Notes: a model not told the origin generated them from the letters alone. 64,000 nucleotides of DNA from Pseudomonas antarctica (GCF_001647715.1 NZ_CP015600.1:3348001-3412000); one strand, 5' to 3'; positions 27,162 to 37,333 are shown, numbered from the stretch's first letter. Numbers and translations: made by a program.

Positions 27162-27848
27162 ATGTGCGGAAGACTTTCACAGTACCGGGGCATTCACGAA
27201 TTCGTTGCCGCGCTTGGCATGCCCAATGCTTTGGCGAGCAGCGTGGGTGACCAGCCGATCGAGCACTACAACGTGGCCCCGACAACCCAGGTAGCCCTGC
27301 TGCACGTCCAGGGCGAGTTGCTGCTGGCCGATCCGGTGCGATGGGGATGGAGGCCGCATTGGGCCAAGGACCGCGCCACGCCAATCAATGTGCGCGTCGA
27401 GAAGGTCGCACTCAGCCCGTTCTTCCGGGCGATCTGGCCACACCGGGCAATTACGCCTATCGACAATTGGTTTGAGTGGGTAGATGAAGGTGGGCCGAAG
27501 AAACAGCCTTACCTGATCCGTAGACGGGATGGCTGCCCGGTCCTGTGTGCGTCCATTGGCCAACTGCCGGATGCCGATGAAGGTCCGAGCGAACATGACG
27601 GCTTCGTGATTATCACCGCCGACAGTGCTGGCGGTATGGTCGACATTCACGACCGCCGGCCGGTGGTGCTGACGCCGGAACTCGCACGCGAATGGCTCGA
27701 CCCGGCCACGCCAACGGCGCGCGCCGAGCAGATGGTGCTGTATCAGGGCGAACCCGCCGAGGCTTTCGAGTGGTTCAAGGTTGACCCAGCCGTGGGCAAC
27801 GTGCGCAAACAAGGGCCCGAACTGATCCGGCCGATACGCGGGCAATAG
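27162..27848 (+). CDS. SOS response-associated peptidase (YedK/HMCES)
   Basis: A 228-aa protein of the SRAP family. These proteins bond covalently to abasic sites in single-stranded DNA through the N-terminal cysteine, protecting them. The mature N-terminus MCGR supplies C2. N37 (YNVAPT), E105 (NWFEW) and H163 (DIHDRRPVVL) complete the active site. The start must be the ATG at 27162 so that Cys is residue 2; the frame open to 27129 is excluded for that reason. Confidence 0.95.
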   Translation: MCGRLSQYRGIHEFVAALGMPNALASSVGDQPIEHYNVAPTTQVALLHVQGELLLADPVRWGWRPHWAKDRATPINVRVEKVALSPFFRAIWPHRAITPIDNWFEWVDEGGPKKQPYLIRRRDGCPVLCASIGQLPDADEGPSEHDGFVIITADSAGGMVDIHDRRPVVLTPELAREWLDPATPTARAEQMVLYQGEPAEAFEWFKVDPAVGNVRKQGPELIRPIRGQ

Positions 27849-27881
27849 CGAGCACTAAAAATCCGACGCTTTCAGTGATGA

Positions 27882-29075
27882 TCAGGGCATTACAGGCTGA
27901 ACGACTGCTGGTTGAGACACGTTATGTGTTGAAGCCGGCTTGTGCATATACCGGTGCTCGATAAACACGTAAGACGCGGTAGCAATGATTGATGACAGGC
28001 TCAGTGTTGCGCCCGCCAGGAGCGCAAAGCTTACGATCGATAGGGAACCAACATCGATAAAATAATGCTGGGTGATACCGAAGACAAGGAACAGGATCAT
28101 GCAGTGGAGCAGGTAAAAGCTGTAGCTCACACTCCCCATGGCAACCAGCGTACGTACCGTCAGTATCGCGGGGCGCGAAATGGTTAGCCCCACAAAAAGC
28201 ACTGACACGCAGATCCACTGCTCCAGGCCGTAAACCGCCTTTTCTCCTGCGCGATAGAAGATAAAAGCGACGGCAGCCAGTGCTATCAGTCCAGCAGCCA
28301 CACGCAAATTAATACTAAATTTCTTAGTTGCTATTAACGAGCAAAAAGCGCCAAGAATAAAAAATGACCACGTGCTTGCATTGCTAAAGCATAGATCTGA
28401 AACAGCAAACGCTGTAATCAGTGCAAATGTAAGGTTTCTATTTTTCCTGGCGGCAATATAGAGAAGAGGAAGCACAAGATAGAAACGCCACTCTACCGCC
28501 AGCGTCCAGGCTACCCCTATCAACTTTACAAGATCAAACCCGTTTATAGTAGGTATCGGCAACAACCCGAAAGCATAGATACCGGGAAGGGATCTGACAA
28601 TAGCACCCATGTCCTGAGTAATCGGCCATGAAAACCAGGCAGCAACCATTAACGCAACAGTGACTGCAACAAGATAAGCCGGAACAATCCTACGAACGCG
28701 CTTTGTAAAGAAGTCAGTCCAGTCAATCGGTTTATTGGAAAGGATTTTTCCAGTGAACAGCAATCCTGTTATACAGAAGAAAATCTGTACACCCAAAGCG
28801 CCAAAAAGAACGGGGGCCGACGCGCCATCAGCCGAAATGTAGAAGACCTTTGGCATGATCACCAGGCTGCCCAAGATAAACGGGGCATGGTTCAAAGCCA
28901 CACAAGCGGCGGCCACACCGCGCAATCCGTCAATCCACTTTGTGTTGGCGTGGCCTTCTGGAACGAGCGATGTCACTCGCCTCGACAGGAAAAACATCGG
29001 TAGGAAAACGAAAGGAAAAATAAACAGCATGAGCATCCAGACTTCTGGAGCATGCATTACTAATAATGCGTCCAT
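27882..29075 (-). CDS. acyltransferase 3 family membrane protein (O-antigen/exopolysaccharide type)
   Basis: A 397-aa integral membrane acyltransferase with about ten helices. Family motifs are WIDGLRGVAAACVALNHAPF (active-site histidine), IFFCITGLLFTGKIL, FFTKRVRRIVPAYL and a late GSVSYSFYLLHCMILF. Such enzymes O-acetylate surface polysaccharides or related molecules. The start ATG at 29075 has AAGGATG upstream; starts at 29102 or 29084 are possible. The middle is clearly AT-richer than the neighbours, with codons such as TTA and AAT more frequent, which hints at transfer. It is flanked by a 600-base gene-free stretch. Confidence 0.9.
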   Translation of the reverse strand: MDALLVMHAPEVWMLMLFIFPFVFLPMFFLSRRVTSLVPEGHANTKWIDGLRGVAAACVALNHAPFILGSLVIMPKVFYISADGASAPVLFGALGVQIFFCITGLLFTGKILSNKPIDWTDFFTKRVRRIVPAYLVAVTVALMVAAWFSWPITQDMGAIVRSLPGIYAFGLLPIPTINGFDLVKLIGVAWTLAVEWRFYLVLPLLYIAARKNRNLTFALITAFAVSDLCFSNASTWSFFILGAFCSLIATKKFSINLRVAAGLIALAAVAFIFYRAGEKAVYGLEQWICVSVLFVGLTISRPAILTVRTLVAMGSVSYSFYLLHCMILFLVFGITQHYFIDVGSLSIVSFALLAGATLSLSSIIATASYVFIEHRYMHKPASTHNVSQPAVVQPVMP

Positions 29076-29680
29076 TGCAATCATCCTTGATTTTGGCGGC
29101 ACATTAACATGCCCCCATCCAAGCAGATAGTACTTCTTTATAAGAACGCTCGCGCCACGGGCTTACTTTTGTCAAATTATTCCATTGACAATCATTGAAG
29201 CTACGTATATCCGACGTCATCTTTTGAACAGGTGGCTGCCGGACTAATAAACCAAGTGGCTGACGCAAGAACCCTGTCCGTTTTCAAGCATGCCCATTGC
29301 GCCGATGGATGAACGCGCCGATATGCGGATGAAGCAGGGTGAACGGCTGAAGGCTATGGCGCCGACACACACGCAAAGCGAAGTTTCCTTGGCGCCGGGT
29401 AAAACGAGCAAAACGCTCAACTCTCTGGCTGCGCCGTGTTGCTTTACTTTCAAGCGTTTGAATCACGGCGGATACAACGGGATGCAGCGACAAAAGAAGC
29501 TGGAAGTGCGAGACGCGAAATTCGCGGAAGGCATTGAGGCCTTCAAGGAACCGGGTGTCAGCCGCCCAGATGGAACGATTGGATAGCAACGCGAAACGCC
29601 AGAAGAGCGCTGGATGAGAATGCGCAAATAGGCTGAACCCCACATCCAGCAGGTGAGGCCATGATCTCAGTAGCGCCCTT
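29076..29680. other. 605-base stretch without a supportable gene
   Basis: Overlapping frames exist on both strands (29290-29586 plus, 29284-29802 minus), but neither has a clear ribosome site, a known fold or a consistent coding bias. The first 130 bases are AT-rich and probably carry the acyltransferase promoter. The rest may be a relic of a gene. Confidence 0.5.
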
Positions 29681-30025
29681 TTACTCGCAATTAAACAGAC
29701 CTTTGCCCTGCCATAATGCCGCCGCTTGCACCCTCCTGCAGGCATCTCTATCACGTGCCTGCATATTGTCGATACTTGGATTTCCGGTTTTTTCGGACTC
29801 ACGCCTGACAGGAGTACCAGGGTGGTTTAGCGCCTCTTGCCCCTCGATGTGTAATTCGCGGGGCACCGGCTTCGCCTCTGGGGGCGCCGCTGGTTTAGGC
29901 AGCTCATTAATGGCCGCACCAAAGCGCTGGAGTAACGGGCTCTCCGGCAATTCATCAGCGACAACCAGGGTTGCTATGACCGAGGTCAACAACGCCACGC
30001 TGTATCTCTTAAACACTTTCAACAC
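29681..30025 (-). CDS. small secreted protein, unknown
   Basis: A 114-aa protein with a GTG start and AAAGGGGC just upstream. The N-terminus VLKVFKRYSVALLTSVIATLVVA|DE is a Sec signal peptide of about 23 residues. The mature part is proline-rich (ELPKPAAPPEAKPVPRE), then helical with DACRRVQAAALWQGKGLFNCE, where two cysteines could form a disulfide. No family recognised. Downstream of it (to the left) is the gene-poor region. Confidence 0.62.
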   Translation of the reverse strand: MLKVFKRYSVALLTSVIATLVVADELPESPLLQRFGAAINELPKPAAPPEAKPVPRELHIEGQEALNHPGTPVRRESEKTGNPSIDNMQARDRDACRRVQAAALWQGKGLFNCE

Positions 30026-30700
30026 CTGCCCCTTTGAACGGAATGACTGAGTAACCCGAGCTCAGCACTCGCCGTACTCAAATTAGAAAAAGCTCCCGCC
30101 CGGCGGCCTGACACTGGGTGATCTTTCGTGCGCCATGCGCGGACGGGTAACGGATTCTGAGCGAAACGATTCAGCACTGCACTTATTCAACTGTTATTGA
30201 ACTGTAAATTCGCCCTTCAAAGACAAGCCGCTCCAGCCGCAAGAGCGCGTCTCGTCATCCCCCTGCATCGCACACCCAGCGCGACTAAACGGTGCTCACT
30301 CGCAAAAAAATGCAGACCTTGCGCACACTCATCAATCAAAAAAATGAAGGACCGCCGGTGCAACAAAGTCACTTTCCGGGGCCGCCAGCGCGCATTAATC
30401 AACTAGCATAAATTAGCACTCGCTCACCGCCCCCCTGATACGGTTAAGTCGCATCCGGTTTTGACTGATACACCCCGTAGCCCGACTAAAACCTTAATTA
30501 CGCGAAACATTAGCATTAACATCCTTATACGCAACCCTGCGAAATATAACTTATACCTCGTTATTTAAACCGCGCATCGCCTTGCTTTAAGCGTGCTACA
30601 AACCTTACCCTTCCACCCTCAATAAAAAGCGCAACTATTACTGCGTACCCGGCCTTTTCGCACCGCGAGACGAGTATCAACTTCAACTAGAGAAACACAC
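30026..30700. other. 675-base gene-free stretch upstream of the CDF gene
   Basis: Short frames such as 30197-30406 have no ribosome site or plausible fold. The part from 30420 to 30640 is AT-rich with many TTA/TAA triplets. It probably holds the divergent control regions of the secreted protein and the CDF transporter. No terminator, repeat or RNA could be assigned. Confidence 0.5.
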
Positions 30701-31633
30701 ATGAACCATGAACAGTTCTCTGATGACCCTGAAGACGAGGGTTATAGTCAGATCGACCGTGCAGCGGCCGCCTCCCGGTGCACATGGGTGAGCGTCATCG
30801 TCAATATCGTGCTCTCGCTCACACAGATTGCAGTCGGTGTGCTGTCAAAATCCCAGGGGCTTATCGCCGATGGTATTCATTCGCTCTCAGACTTGATCGC
30901 GGATTTCGTAGTGCTGTTTGCCAGCCATAAAAGCAAAGACGATGCCGACGAAGGCCATCCCTATGGGCATCTGCGTTTCGAGAACGCCGCGTCCATGGTG
31001 TTGGGCCTATTATTGTTGATCGTGGGCATCGGCATGATCGTATCCGCAGTGCTCAAGCTTCAAACCCCTGAGTCGATTCCTACGGTGCACATTGCGGCCC
31101 TATGGGTGGCTATCGCTGCGCTGATGGCCAAGGAGCTGTTGTTTCGCTTCATGCTGAGGGTCGCCAAAAAAGTGAAATCCAGTTTGCTGGTTGCCAATGC
31201 CTGGCATGCCAGGTCCGACGCAGCGTCCTCCTTGGTTGTCGGCGTAGGCATCGTGGGTAACCTGGCGGGTTACCCGATTCTTGATCCCATTGCTGCGCTT
31301 GTTGTCGGAGGCATGATCGCCAAGATGGGTGGGCACTTTACCTGGGACTCATTGCACGACCTGATGGACCGGTCTGCCGATGAGCAGGAAGTTGCAACTA
31401 TTCGCGAGACGCTCCACAACACACCAGGCATTAAAGGTGTCCATGATCTACGCACTCGAAAAATGGGTGACATGATCATTGTCGACGCCCATATCGAAGT
31501 GGACGCCTCGATTAGCGTTGAAGAAGGCCATGCGATTGCAGTGCGCGCCAGGGAAAATGTGATGCGCATACCGCGTGTTTTGAACCTGATGACGCACGTG
31601 GACCCCTGGCACCGTCCAGATCTTGATCATTAA
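30701..31633 (+). CDS. cation diffusion facilitator (CDF) metal exporter
   Basis: A 310-aa inner-membrane metal/proton antiporter of the CDF family with six helices. The TM2 site IADGIHSLSDLIADF (D57, D64) and the TM5 site WHARSDAASS give the four-residue metal site. The HPYGHLRFE loop between them is typical. The C-terminal domain (about 215-300) is the ferredoxin-like dimer domain. Zn2+, Fe2+ or Mn2+ are usual substrates; the Asp/His pattern in TM5 (HxxxD) favours Zn or Fe. The ATG follows AACTAGAGAAACACAC. Confidence 0.94.
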   Translation: MNHEQFSDDPEDEGYSQIDRAAAASRCTWVSVIVNIVLSLTQIAVGVLSKSQGLIADGIHSLSDLIADFVVLFASHKSKDDADEGHPYGHLRFENAASMVLGLLLLIVGIGMIVSAVLKLQTPESIPTVHIAALWVAIAALMAKELLFRFMLRVAKKVKSSLLVANAWHARSDAASSLVVGVGIVGNLAGYPILDPIAALVVGGMIAKMGGHFTWDSLHDLMDRSADEQEVATIRETLHNTPGIKGVHDLRTRKMGDMIIVDAHIEVDASISVEEGHAIAVRARENVMRIPRVLNLMTHVDPWHRPDLDH

Positions 31634-31863
31634 CCGGGCATCGCGATTGCCGCATAAATCGACAGTAGCGGCGCGTAAGCCTTCACACATTTATCACAAC
31701 GTTTTCACACATCATTAATAAGCGCTAAGTTGCCAAATCAAACTTAAGTCTGGGAAACGATCTCAATTATTTTTATTCATACGCTCGTCGACCAAAAGAC
31801 CTAAACATTAAAAAAACCCGCCGATAGTATTCACTCACACTGCAACTTCTTAAGGGGATCAAC

Positions 31864-32049
31864 ATGACATCGGCCATCACGGGTTCGACCCACATCACAC
31901 AACCTCAACCGGCAGCCATCAAGCCCCAAGTTCGCCCCGCCGTGCAAGCAGACAGCGACGGCGATCATGACGGCAGCACCCCAGGTGAAGTCGAACAACC
32001 CAAAGCAACCTCGGGATCAATAGGTACGCGCGTCAACACGACGGCCTGA
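31864..32049 (+). CDS. small disordered protein, 61 aa
   Basis: A 61-aa polar protein with AAGGGG seven bases before its ATG. The middle is proline-rich and then acidic (ADSDGDHDGSTPGEVEQP); it ends in GTRVNTTA. I recall several Pseudomonas paralogues with a similar SDGDxDxS segment and an NTxA end, but no function is known. A weak terminator hairpin follows at 32065. It has no signal peptide or membrane segment. Confidence 0.65.
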   Translation: MTSAITGSTHITQPQPAAIKPQVRPAVQADSDGDHDGSTPGEVEQPKATSGSIGTRVNTTA

Positions 32050-32369
32050 CTGTCAGCAGAAATGGGCGCGGGGACACATCTCCCCAGCGCCTTTGAAGGG
32101 TTTGCGTCAGGGCCCGGGAGCGTATCGCCACGAAGCGCCGCAGCCGTTGCACTGACCTACCTCTCGCCTGCTCACGTTCTGAAAGCCTGTCATTTTCAGG
32201 AACGTGAATAACCGTCTTCAACCCCGCATGCGAGCTGGTTAACGCAATCCAGGCCGCGTCCAACAGGACCCGCCAACCTGGGACAACCGAAGCGAAATAC
32301 CCACCAACAAACCAGGAGTTTGCTGGCCTCAGCCTGAAATCAAGCTATACCTAAATTGCACTCAACCAG
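32050..32369. other. gene-free stretch
   Basis: Only the hairpin at 32065-32094 stands out. A minus-strand frame (32033-32263) lacks a ribosome site and overlaps the 61-aa gene end, so I see no gene here. Confidence 0.5.
32065..32094 (+). terminator. weak terminator hairpin
   Basis: GGCGC...GGG pairs with CCC...GCGCC around a short loop and is followed by TTTGAA. The T-run is short. It would end the 61-aa gene transcript. Confidence 0.5.
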
Positions 32370-32585
32370 GTGAACATCATGCTGTGCCTTGGGTTACTTT
32401 TCTTCACTAGTCCGAAATTCCGCTCCTTTGTCAGAGTTGATCAAAACGGCGCCTGCTCAGGGCTCATTCGATGCCAACAATCGCCTGGTAAATCATGGGT
32501 GGAAGTTGATGAATTCTGCTTGAGTTGGCTCGGCAAACCGCTACCGGGTCACGCCTGTCAGACAAGGCGCGCTGCAGTGGTCTGA
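32370..32585 (+). CDS. small protein, unknown, 71 aa
   Basis: The frame has a GTG at 32370 with AGG nearby and an ATG at 32379. It starts with a hydrophobic stretch (MNIMLCLGLLFFTS), then RSFVRVDQNGACSGL, and SWVEVDEFCLSWLGKPLPGHA. That last segment resembles small proteins I recall from Pseudomonas (pattern WVEV...LxWLGxPLP). No function is known. Neighbours give no clue. Confidence 0.5.
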   Translation: MNIMLCLGLLFFTSPKFRSFVRVDQNGACSGLIRCQQSPGKSWVEVDEFCLSWLGKPLPGHACQTRRAAVV

Positions 32586-32657
32586 TGAATACCGACGCCG
32601 GGTGACGTTGAACGAGTTGGCTTGCTTGGCCGAGGTTCAACGTCAGGTCCAGATGCA

Positions 32658-33515
32658 CTAGCGCAAGATGATCCATTGAAGCGCGTCTTCAACCGATTGG
32701 CCGACGCCACCGGGCGTGACGTTGTGCCCCAACTCGGGATAGAGCCGATATTCGAATGCCTGGCCCTTGGCGCTCATTGCGTCCAGCCGTTCCATCGCCA
32801 GGAACGCCGGGGTTTGCAGGTCCCTGCCCCCCAATAACCAGAGCCCCGGAATCGAAACCCTGGCAAGCGAGTCGCGGGGGTCGGTGTCGGCAAATGGGTA
32901 GCGGTCAGGGTCTTCAGCGATATGTTTGCGTACGTCGGTTTCGCTGTGGTTATTCCAGAAGTCCGCCTTGCCCTGCGTCAGGAACTGAAACCGCAGTTGC
33001 TCACGTGTCGTGAGCAGGGGCCCGCTGAACAACACCATGAAACGCACGCCTGGGTTGTGTTCTGCTGCGATGGGAATGATCCAGCCAGCCTGGCTGAAGC
33101 CGACCAGCCCAATCGGTAACCGACTGGCCGCCAGCGTGTTGGATAAGGCCGCAACGGCGGCGTTCGCATCACCCGCCAACACCTTCAGGTTGGACGCATC
33201 AAGGTTATTGGTGCCGACCTCCGGGCCTGCATAAATGCCACCGGATTGCCCGACACCGCGCTTGTCATAGGTCAACACCGCGATCCCCCGCCCGGCCAAC
33301 AGCGTCGCGAAGTTTGTCATGCGCTTTTCCTGGCCAGAACCGTGCACCAGCACGACGCCAGCCTTAGGATGCTCGGGCAAGAAGGCTGTGCCGGCCAGTG
33401 AAATACCCGCACTGGTGAAGGTAATGTCCTGTGTTGCAAAACCTGCAGGCTCAGCCAGCGTCAAACGGGGCAACAGCACACACAGTCCCAACAAAACACC
33501 TATGTATCGAAGCAT
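32658..33515 (-). CDS. secreted alpha/beta hydrolase
   Basis: A 285-aa alpha/beta-hydrolase with a signal peptide (MLRYIGVLLGLCVLLPRLTLA|EP). The oxyanion motif VLVHGSGQEKR is at about 55-65, the nucleophile is S141 in GFSQAGW, and a late LGHNVTPGG supplies histidine. It resembles the prolyl oligopeptidase-related/Aes-like hydrolases that cleave esters or small amides. Substrate unknown. It is divergent from the isochorismatase-type gene. Confidence 0.9.
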   Translation of the reverse strand: MLRYIGVLLGLCVLLPRLTLAEPAGFATQDITFTSAGISLAGTAFLPEHPKAGVVLVHGSGQEKRMTNFATLLAGRGIAVLTYDKRGVGQSGGIYAGPEVGTNNLDASNLKVLAGDANAAVAALSNTLAASRLPIGLVGFSQAGWIIPIAAEHNPGVRFMVLFSGPLLTTREQLRFQFLTQGKADFWNNHSETDVRKHIAEDPDRYPFADTDPRDSLARVSIPGLWLLGGRDLQTPAFLAMERLDAMSAKGQAFEYRLYPELGHNVTPGGVGQSVEDALQWIILR

Positions 33516-33686
33516 TATTCAATCCTGGAAAGGGTACAGCCGAGTAGCGTTGGCGCCACTTTGCCATCACCCAATTGCGATCTCGTGACGGAAGCTGTTC
33601 GTAAACGCCCCTTCTCCAGGATTAAAAGCCTATAACTGTTGTGCCATCGCACAGCCGTGCAAACACCCACCTATCGGAGAATCACG

Positions 33687-34298
33687 ATGAACCCGACCAA
33701 GACCGCGCTGGTTTTAATTGAGTTCCAGAACGATTTCACCACCCCAGGCGGAGTCTTTCACGACGCCGTCAAAGACGTCATGCACCAAACCGACATGCTG
33801 GCGAACACCGCGACCACCCTCCAACAGGCACGCAAGCTGGGCGTGAAGATCATTCACATGCCGATCCAATTTTCCGAGGGCTACCCCGAGCTGACGAACC
33901 GCTCCTACGGGATTCTCAAAGGCGTGGCAGACGGCAGCGCCTTTCGCGCGGGCAGCTGGGGCGCCGAGATCAGCGACGCGCTGAAGCGTGAACCTGCCGA
34001 TATCGTGGTAGAGGGCAAACGCGGGCTGGACGCTTTTGCCACCACCGGCCTGGACCTGGTATTGCGTAACAATGGCATCCAGAACCTGGTTGTCGCGGGC
34101 TTTCTGACTAACTGCTGTGTCGAAGGCACGGTTCGATCAGGTTATGAAAAGGGTTACGACGTCGTCACCTTGACCGACTGCACCGCGACCTTCAGTCAGG
34201 AGCAACAACACGCCGCCGAGAACTTCACCCTACCGATGTTTTCGCAGACGCTAAAACACACCCAGTTTCTGCAAGCGTTGAACGCTGTGCAGTCCTGA
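33687..34298 (+). CDS. isochorismatase-fold cysteine hydrolase
   Basis: A 203-aa protein of the isochorismatase/nicotinamidase superfamily. The catalytic triad is seen as D16 (EFQNDF), K111 (VEGKRGLDAF) and C144 (TNCCVEGT), with the preceding residue also cysteine. Members hydrolyse amides or vinyl ethers; this one cannot be assigned to nicotinamidase because the metal-site histidines are not evident. ATG 33687 follows CGGAGAATCACG. A strong palindrome ends the transcript at 34320. Confidence 0.9.
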   Translation: MNPTKTALVLIEFQNDFTTPGGVFHDAVKDVMHQTDMLANTATTLQQARKLGVKIIHMPIQFSEGYPELTNRSYGILKGVADGSAFRAGSWGAEISDALKREPADIVVEGKRGLDAFATTGLDLVLRNNGIQNLVVAGFLTNCCVEGTVRSGYEKGYDVVTLTDCTATFSQEQQHAAENFTLPMFSQTLKHTQFLQALNAVQS

Positions 34299-34319
34299 AA
34301 TAGGTTTACACCTGTTGCG

Positions 34320-34354
34320 CCCCAACGCCCGATGCAGCGCATCGGGCGTTGGGG
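34320..34354. terminator. perfect 16-bp palindrome, probable bidirectional terminator
   Basis: Arms of 16 bases starting CCCCAACGCCCGATGC match exactly around the loop AGC. It lies between the ends of two convergent genes (isochorismatase-like and treS). The T-run is poor on both sides (GTTCATC), so it may also be an mRNA-stabilising hairpin. Confidence 0.7.
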
Positions 34355-34388
34355 CGTTCATCGACGAGTCAATAAGCGCCTTCGGCCC

Positions 34389-36455
34389 CTAAAGCATCGG
34401 TGAATGGCTGACCACCCGCAGCGCCAGGCCTTCGTAGGCATCCAGCGTGATGGTGAAATCACCCTCGGCGGTGAGATCGCCTTCAACCCGCTCATTGATG
34501 ATGTCCACAACTGGCCCCGGCGCGATGTCGGGCAAATGCAGGGTTTCAGTGATCGGTGTGGCGCCGAAGTTAAGCGCAGTGATTTGCGTGCCCTTCCCTG
34601 CCGGCAGCTCGTGAACCATGATCAGCAACCCCGGATGCTCGACATCCGGCACCAGAATCTGGCGGCTGGCGGCGATACCGTAGGCATTGCGCACCGCGAG
34701 GATCTTCTGCAGCTGTGAGGCAAATGACTCCGGGTCCTGCAATTGGCTGTTGAGGCTGCCATACAAGGTTTTAGAGCGCGGCATTTGCCCTGCGGACAGC
34801 TCGGCATCCGGGTTCAAGTCCACCAGGTCATAGGCACCTCGATGGATCCAGCGGGTGTCCCCATCGCCCATCAAGTGCGCAACCTCATCGGCCGCCAACG
34901 GCAACGCCCCCACCAAATCCCAGCCGGACAAGGCAAACACCCCGGGCTGCATGGCGTTGTACAGCACCAACAGCAAATGGATCTGCCGGATCTGCTGGAC
35001 ATCGGCCGGTGTAATCGCCTCCAGGTCACGAATGCCAAGGGCGGCGGTGATAATGCTCGCGGTGGTGCAAGACACACCGTTGGTCACGAACTTGAGGTTA
35101 TACGGCGCATGGTCGCCGGCGAGGCGCTCATACATCTGCTCGCGAATATGCTCGCGCAGGATGTTGCCGGGGAAGGTCTGGCCTTGATAGAGGTAGCTGT
35201 CGTGGGCGTGCAAGGTCCAGAAGTGCACCAGTTCCAGGGTCAACTCATCATGATTCTGCAAGGCATGGATGAGCGAACCGGGGTCGATCCCCTGGCTGTG
35301 CATCTCACGCAACATCAGGCGCAGGAACTCGGTGTCGCCCATCAGCAACGCATGCTGATAAGCCGGCCGGGTGATGAAGTCATAGGAAAGATCGGCGCCG
35401 CCGTGGGACATGGCCGCGATATCGTCCACGGTGAGGTTCAGCTCTTGAAAACTGAACCCGCCCGCCTTACGGATCGCCCCGCCCAATAACTGGTTGCCGG
35501 TGATAGACAGCGGATGGCTCTCCGACCAGGCGGTGCCATCCAACTTGCGCTCCACGCCGAGAAATCCGTTGGCGTCGAGGCGCAGGATCTTGGCGCCCAT
35601 CACATCAATCGCATGCAGGGCGTCGCCGATGATCATCTGCTGCGCCGCAAACGACGGGTCCAGCCAGTTAAGCGACGGTTGGCCTTCCTTGAAGTAATGC
35701 AGGTAAACCCAGCGGCGCGGCTTGCCATCCACGCCCATAACCACTGGTGTTGCGCTCCAGTCGGTTTCCTTTACGCCGGGCTCGAAGAAGATCACCCGCT
35801 GCAACTGGCCGACGATGTAATGCTTGTCGCGCAGCGCATCCACCTGCAGCGGGCTGAGGTTCTGCGCATCACGGCCCTCGGCTACTTCGGGTAGCAGCGG
35901 CCAGTCCTCTTCGCGAATTTCCACCATGTGGTACAGGCCGGGATAGTCCTCATACGCCATCTCGGCCAGGCGAAAATCGGCGCCCTTGCCGGTATGGGAC
36001 GGAATCACGTCGTCAATGATCACCGCATTGTGCGCGGCGGCCATGCGCGTCAGCGCCTGCAACTGTGCCTCGGTGCCCAGTTGCGGGTCGATGTCAAAAC
36101 TGATGCGGTCGAAATTACCGTCGATGGTCGGGGTATGCCGTGTGCCGGAAAGCCCGCCGGACTTTTTCAGCGGGCCATTGTGAATGCCCTGGATGCCGAT
36201 CTTCGACAACGCATGCCACAGGCTTTCATCCCCGAGCGCCTCAAGCACCGTGCCATGCTCACGGGTCACAATCGACGCCGGGTACGCGGTAAACCACACC
36301 GACGACAAGGCGGTGGCATCACGGGGCCGGGTATGCGCATACGGCTGCTGCCACAACCGCCCCTGGCCCGAATAGAGCTTGGCCCGTTGGCGCGCCGCGT
36401 TGAGCATCGATTGTTGCACCAGCCAGTTCACATGATCGTTGTCAGCCGCCGTCAT
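34389..36455 (-). CDS. treS: trehalose synthase (maltose alpha-D-glucosyltransferase), single-domain type
   Basis: A 688-aa GH13-type enzyme that interconverts maltose and trehalose. The sequence closely recalls the roughly 690-aa Pseudomonas trehalose synthase: [54 protein letters not shown] by position. GH13 residues are visible in LRLDANGF (nucleophile Asp), FSFQELNL (acid Glu region) and LQNHDELT. The domain order differs from the more usual TreS fused to a kinase. The start is the ATG at 36455; the frame to 36740 is open, but its first 95 residues look like shadow coding. The product has no signal peptide. Trehalose is a compatible solute here. Confidence 0.9.
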   Translation of the reverse strand: MTAADNDHVNWLVQQSMLNAARQRAKLYSGQGRLWQQPYAHTRPRDATALSSVWFTAYPASIVTREHGTVLEALGDESLWHALSKIGIQGIHNGPLKKSGGLSGTRHTPTIDGNFDRISFDIDPQLGTEAQLQALTRMAAAHNAVIIDDVIPSHTGKGADFRLAEMAYEDYPGLYHMVEIREEDWPLLPEVAEGRDAQNLSPLQVDALRDKHYIVGQLQRVIFFEPGVKETDWSATPVVMGVDGKPRRWVYLHYFKEGQPSLNWLDPSFAAQQMIIGDALHAIDVMGAKILRLDANGFLGVERKLDGTAWSESHPLSITGNQLLGGAIRKAGGFSFQELNLTVDDIAAMSHGGADLSYDFITRPAYQHALLMGDTEFLRLMLREMHSQGIDPGSLIHALQNHDELTLELVHFWTLHAHDSYLYQGQTFPGNILREHIREQMYERLAGDHAPYNLKFVTNGVSCTTASIITAALGIRDLEAITPADVQQIRQIHLLLVLYNAMQPGVFALSGWDLVGALPLAADEVAHLMGDGDTRWIHRGAYDLVDLNPDAELSAGQMPRSKTLYGSLNSQLQDPESFASQLQKILAVRNAYGIAASRQILVPDVEHPGLLIMVHELPAGKGTQITALNFGATPITETLHLPDIAPGPVVDIINERVEGDLTAEGDFTITLDAYEGLALRVVSHSPML

Positions 36456-36541
36456 AAGCCCAATACCTGTGTTCGTGAAAAGGTTACTCGTAAGCATAGG
36501 AGGGGCGACGGGGGCGATTCGTTGCATCGCAATGCGCGCAA

Positions 36542-37300
36542 CTACTCCAGCTGGCGATATTGCCGTGGCGTAAAACCGGTCAACGCCTTGAACTGGCGGG
36601 TGAATGCACTGTGGTCGGTGTACCCGCAGTGCAACGCCACGTCGGTGATGGGCATGTCGGTGTGCAGTAACCGATGCGCATGCTCCAGGCGCACTTTTTG
36701 GATCATCTGCCGTGGCGTCAGGTGGAACACGCGTTTGCAATAGCGTTCCAGCTGCGCCACGGAAATCCCGGCGATTCGCGTCAGTTCGCCAAGGGTGACG
36801 CGCCGGTTGAAATGCTGGCGGATGTGCTCATCCACAGCGGCCAGACGCTGGTACGCCGGGTGCGTTTCACTGGCGGACTGGAGGTCAACCGAGATACCGG
36901 CCAAGCCGATGATCTGCCCGACATGGTTATACAGCGGCCATTTATGGGTCAGGCACCAGCCCGGTTCACGGCTGCCGTATAGATGCAGTTCAAGCTGATC
37001 TTCAAGCACAAACCCCTGCTCCAGCACGCGCCGGTCCTGCTCGGTGTAACCCGGCCCCAGCTGTGCGGGGAACACCTCGGCGCTGGTCTTGCCGAGCAAC
37101 GGTTGCAGCTGTTTGAGGCCACAGCGTTGCACCAGGGTACGGTTGGCGAGCAGGTAGCGGGCGTCGATGTCCTTGATGAAAATCGCAGCATTGGGGATCA
37201 CGTCCAGCAGGGGCAATAGCTGCACCGCTCCGGCCAATAGCTGTTCGATGCTGTGGGGGCGAGCCCCCTGGAAAAGGGCCGCAAACGCGCTCTGCACCAT
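36542..37300 (-). CDS. AraC family regulator with PAS-like sensor, probable hydroxyproline regulator
   Basis: A 252-aa regulator. The N-terminal half reads as a PAS-like domain ([30 protein letters not shown]...[24 protein letters not shown] by position). The C-terminal half is AraC ([47 protein letters not shown]). It is divergent from the hydroxyproline gene set that begins at 37487, so it is the likely activator. The PAS-type sensor with AraC is uncommon but known in this pathway. The ligand is not proven. Confidence 0.85.
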   Translation of the reverse strand: MVQSAFAALFQGARPHSIEQLLAGAVQLLPLLDVIPNAAIFIKDIDARYLLANRTLVQRCGLKQLQPLLGKTSAEVFPAQLGPGYTEQDRRVLEQGFVLEDQLELHLYGSREPGWCLTHKWPLYNHVGQIIGLAGISVDLQSASETHPAYQRLAAVDEHIRQHFNRRVTLGELTRIAGISVAQLERYCKRVFHLTPRQMIQKVRLEHAHRLLHTDMPITDVALHCGYTDHSAFTRQFKALTGFTPRQYRQLE

Positions 37301-37333
37301 GGCTTTGATTGCTCATTTATTCGTCGACGCCAG

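Noticed and set aside
29284..29802. 172-codon minus-strand and 98-codon plus-strand frames in the gene-poor stretch
   Set aside because: They oppose each other, have no ribosome site and show no known fold. I left the region as unassigned.
32033..32263. 76-codon minus-strand frame
   Set aside because: It overlaps the end of the 61-aa gene and a hairpin, and has no start signal.
36456..36740. 95-residue N-terminal extension of TreS
   Set aside because: Rich in His, Arg and Pro like a shadow frame, overlapping the AraC gene on the same strand. The family N-terminus begins near 36455.
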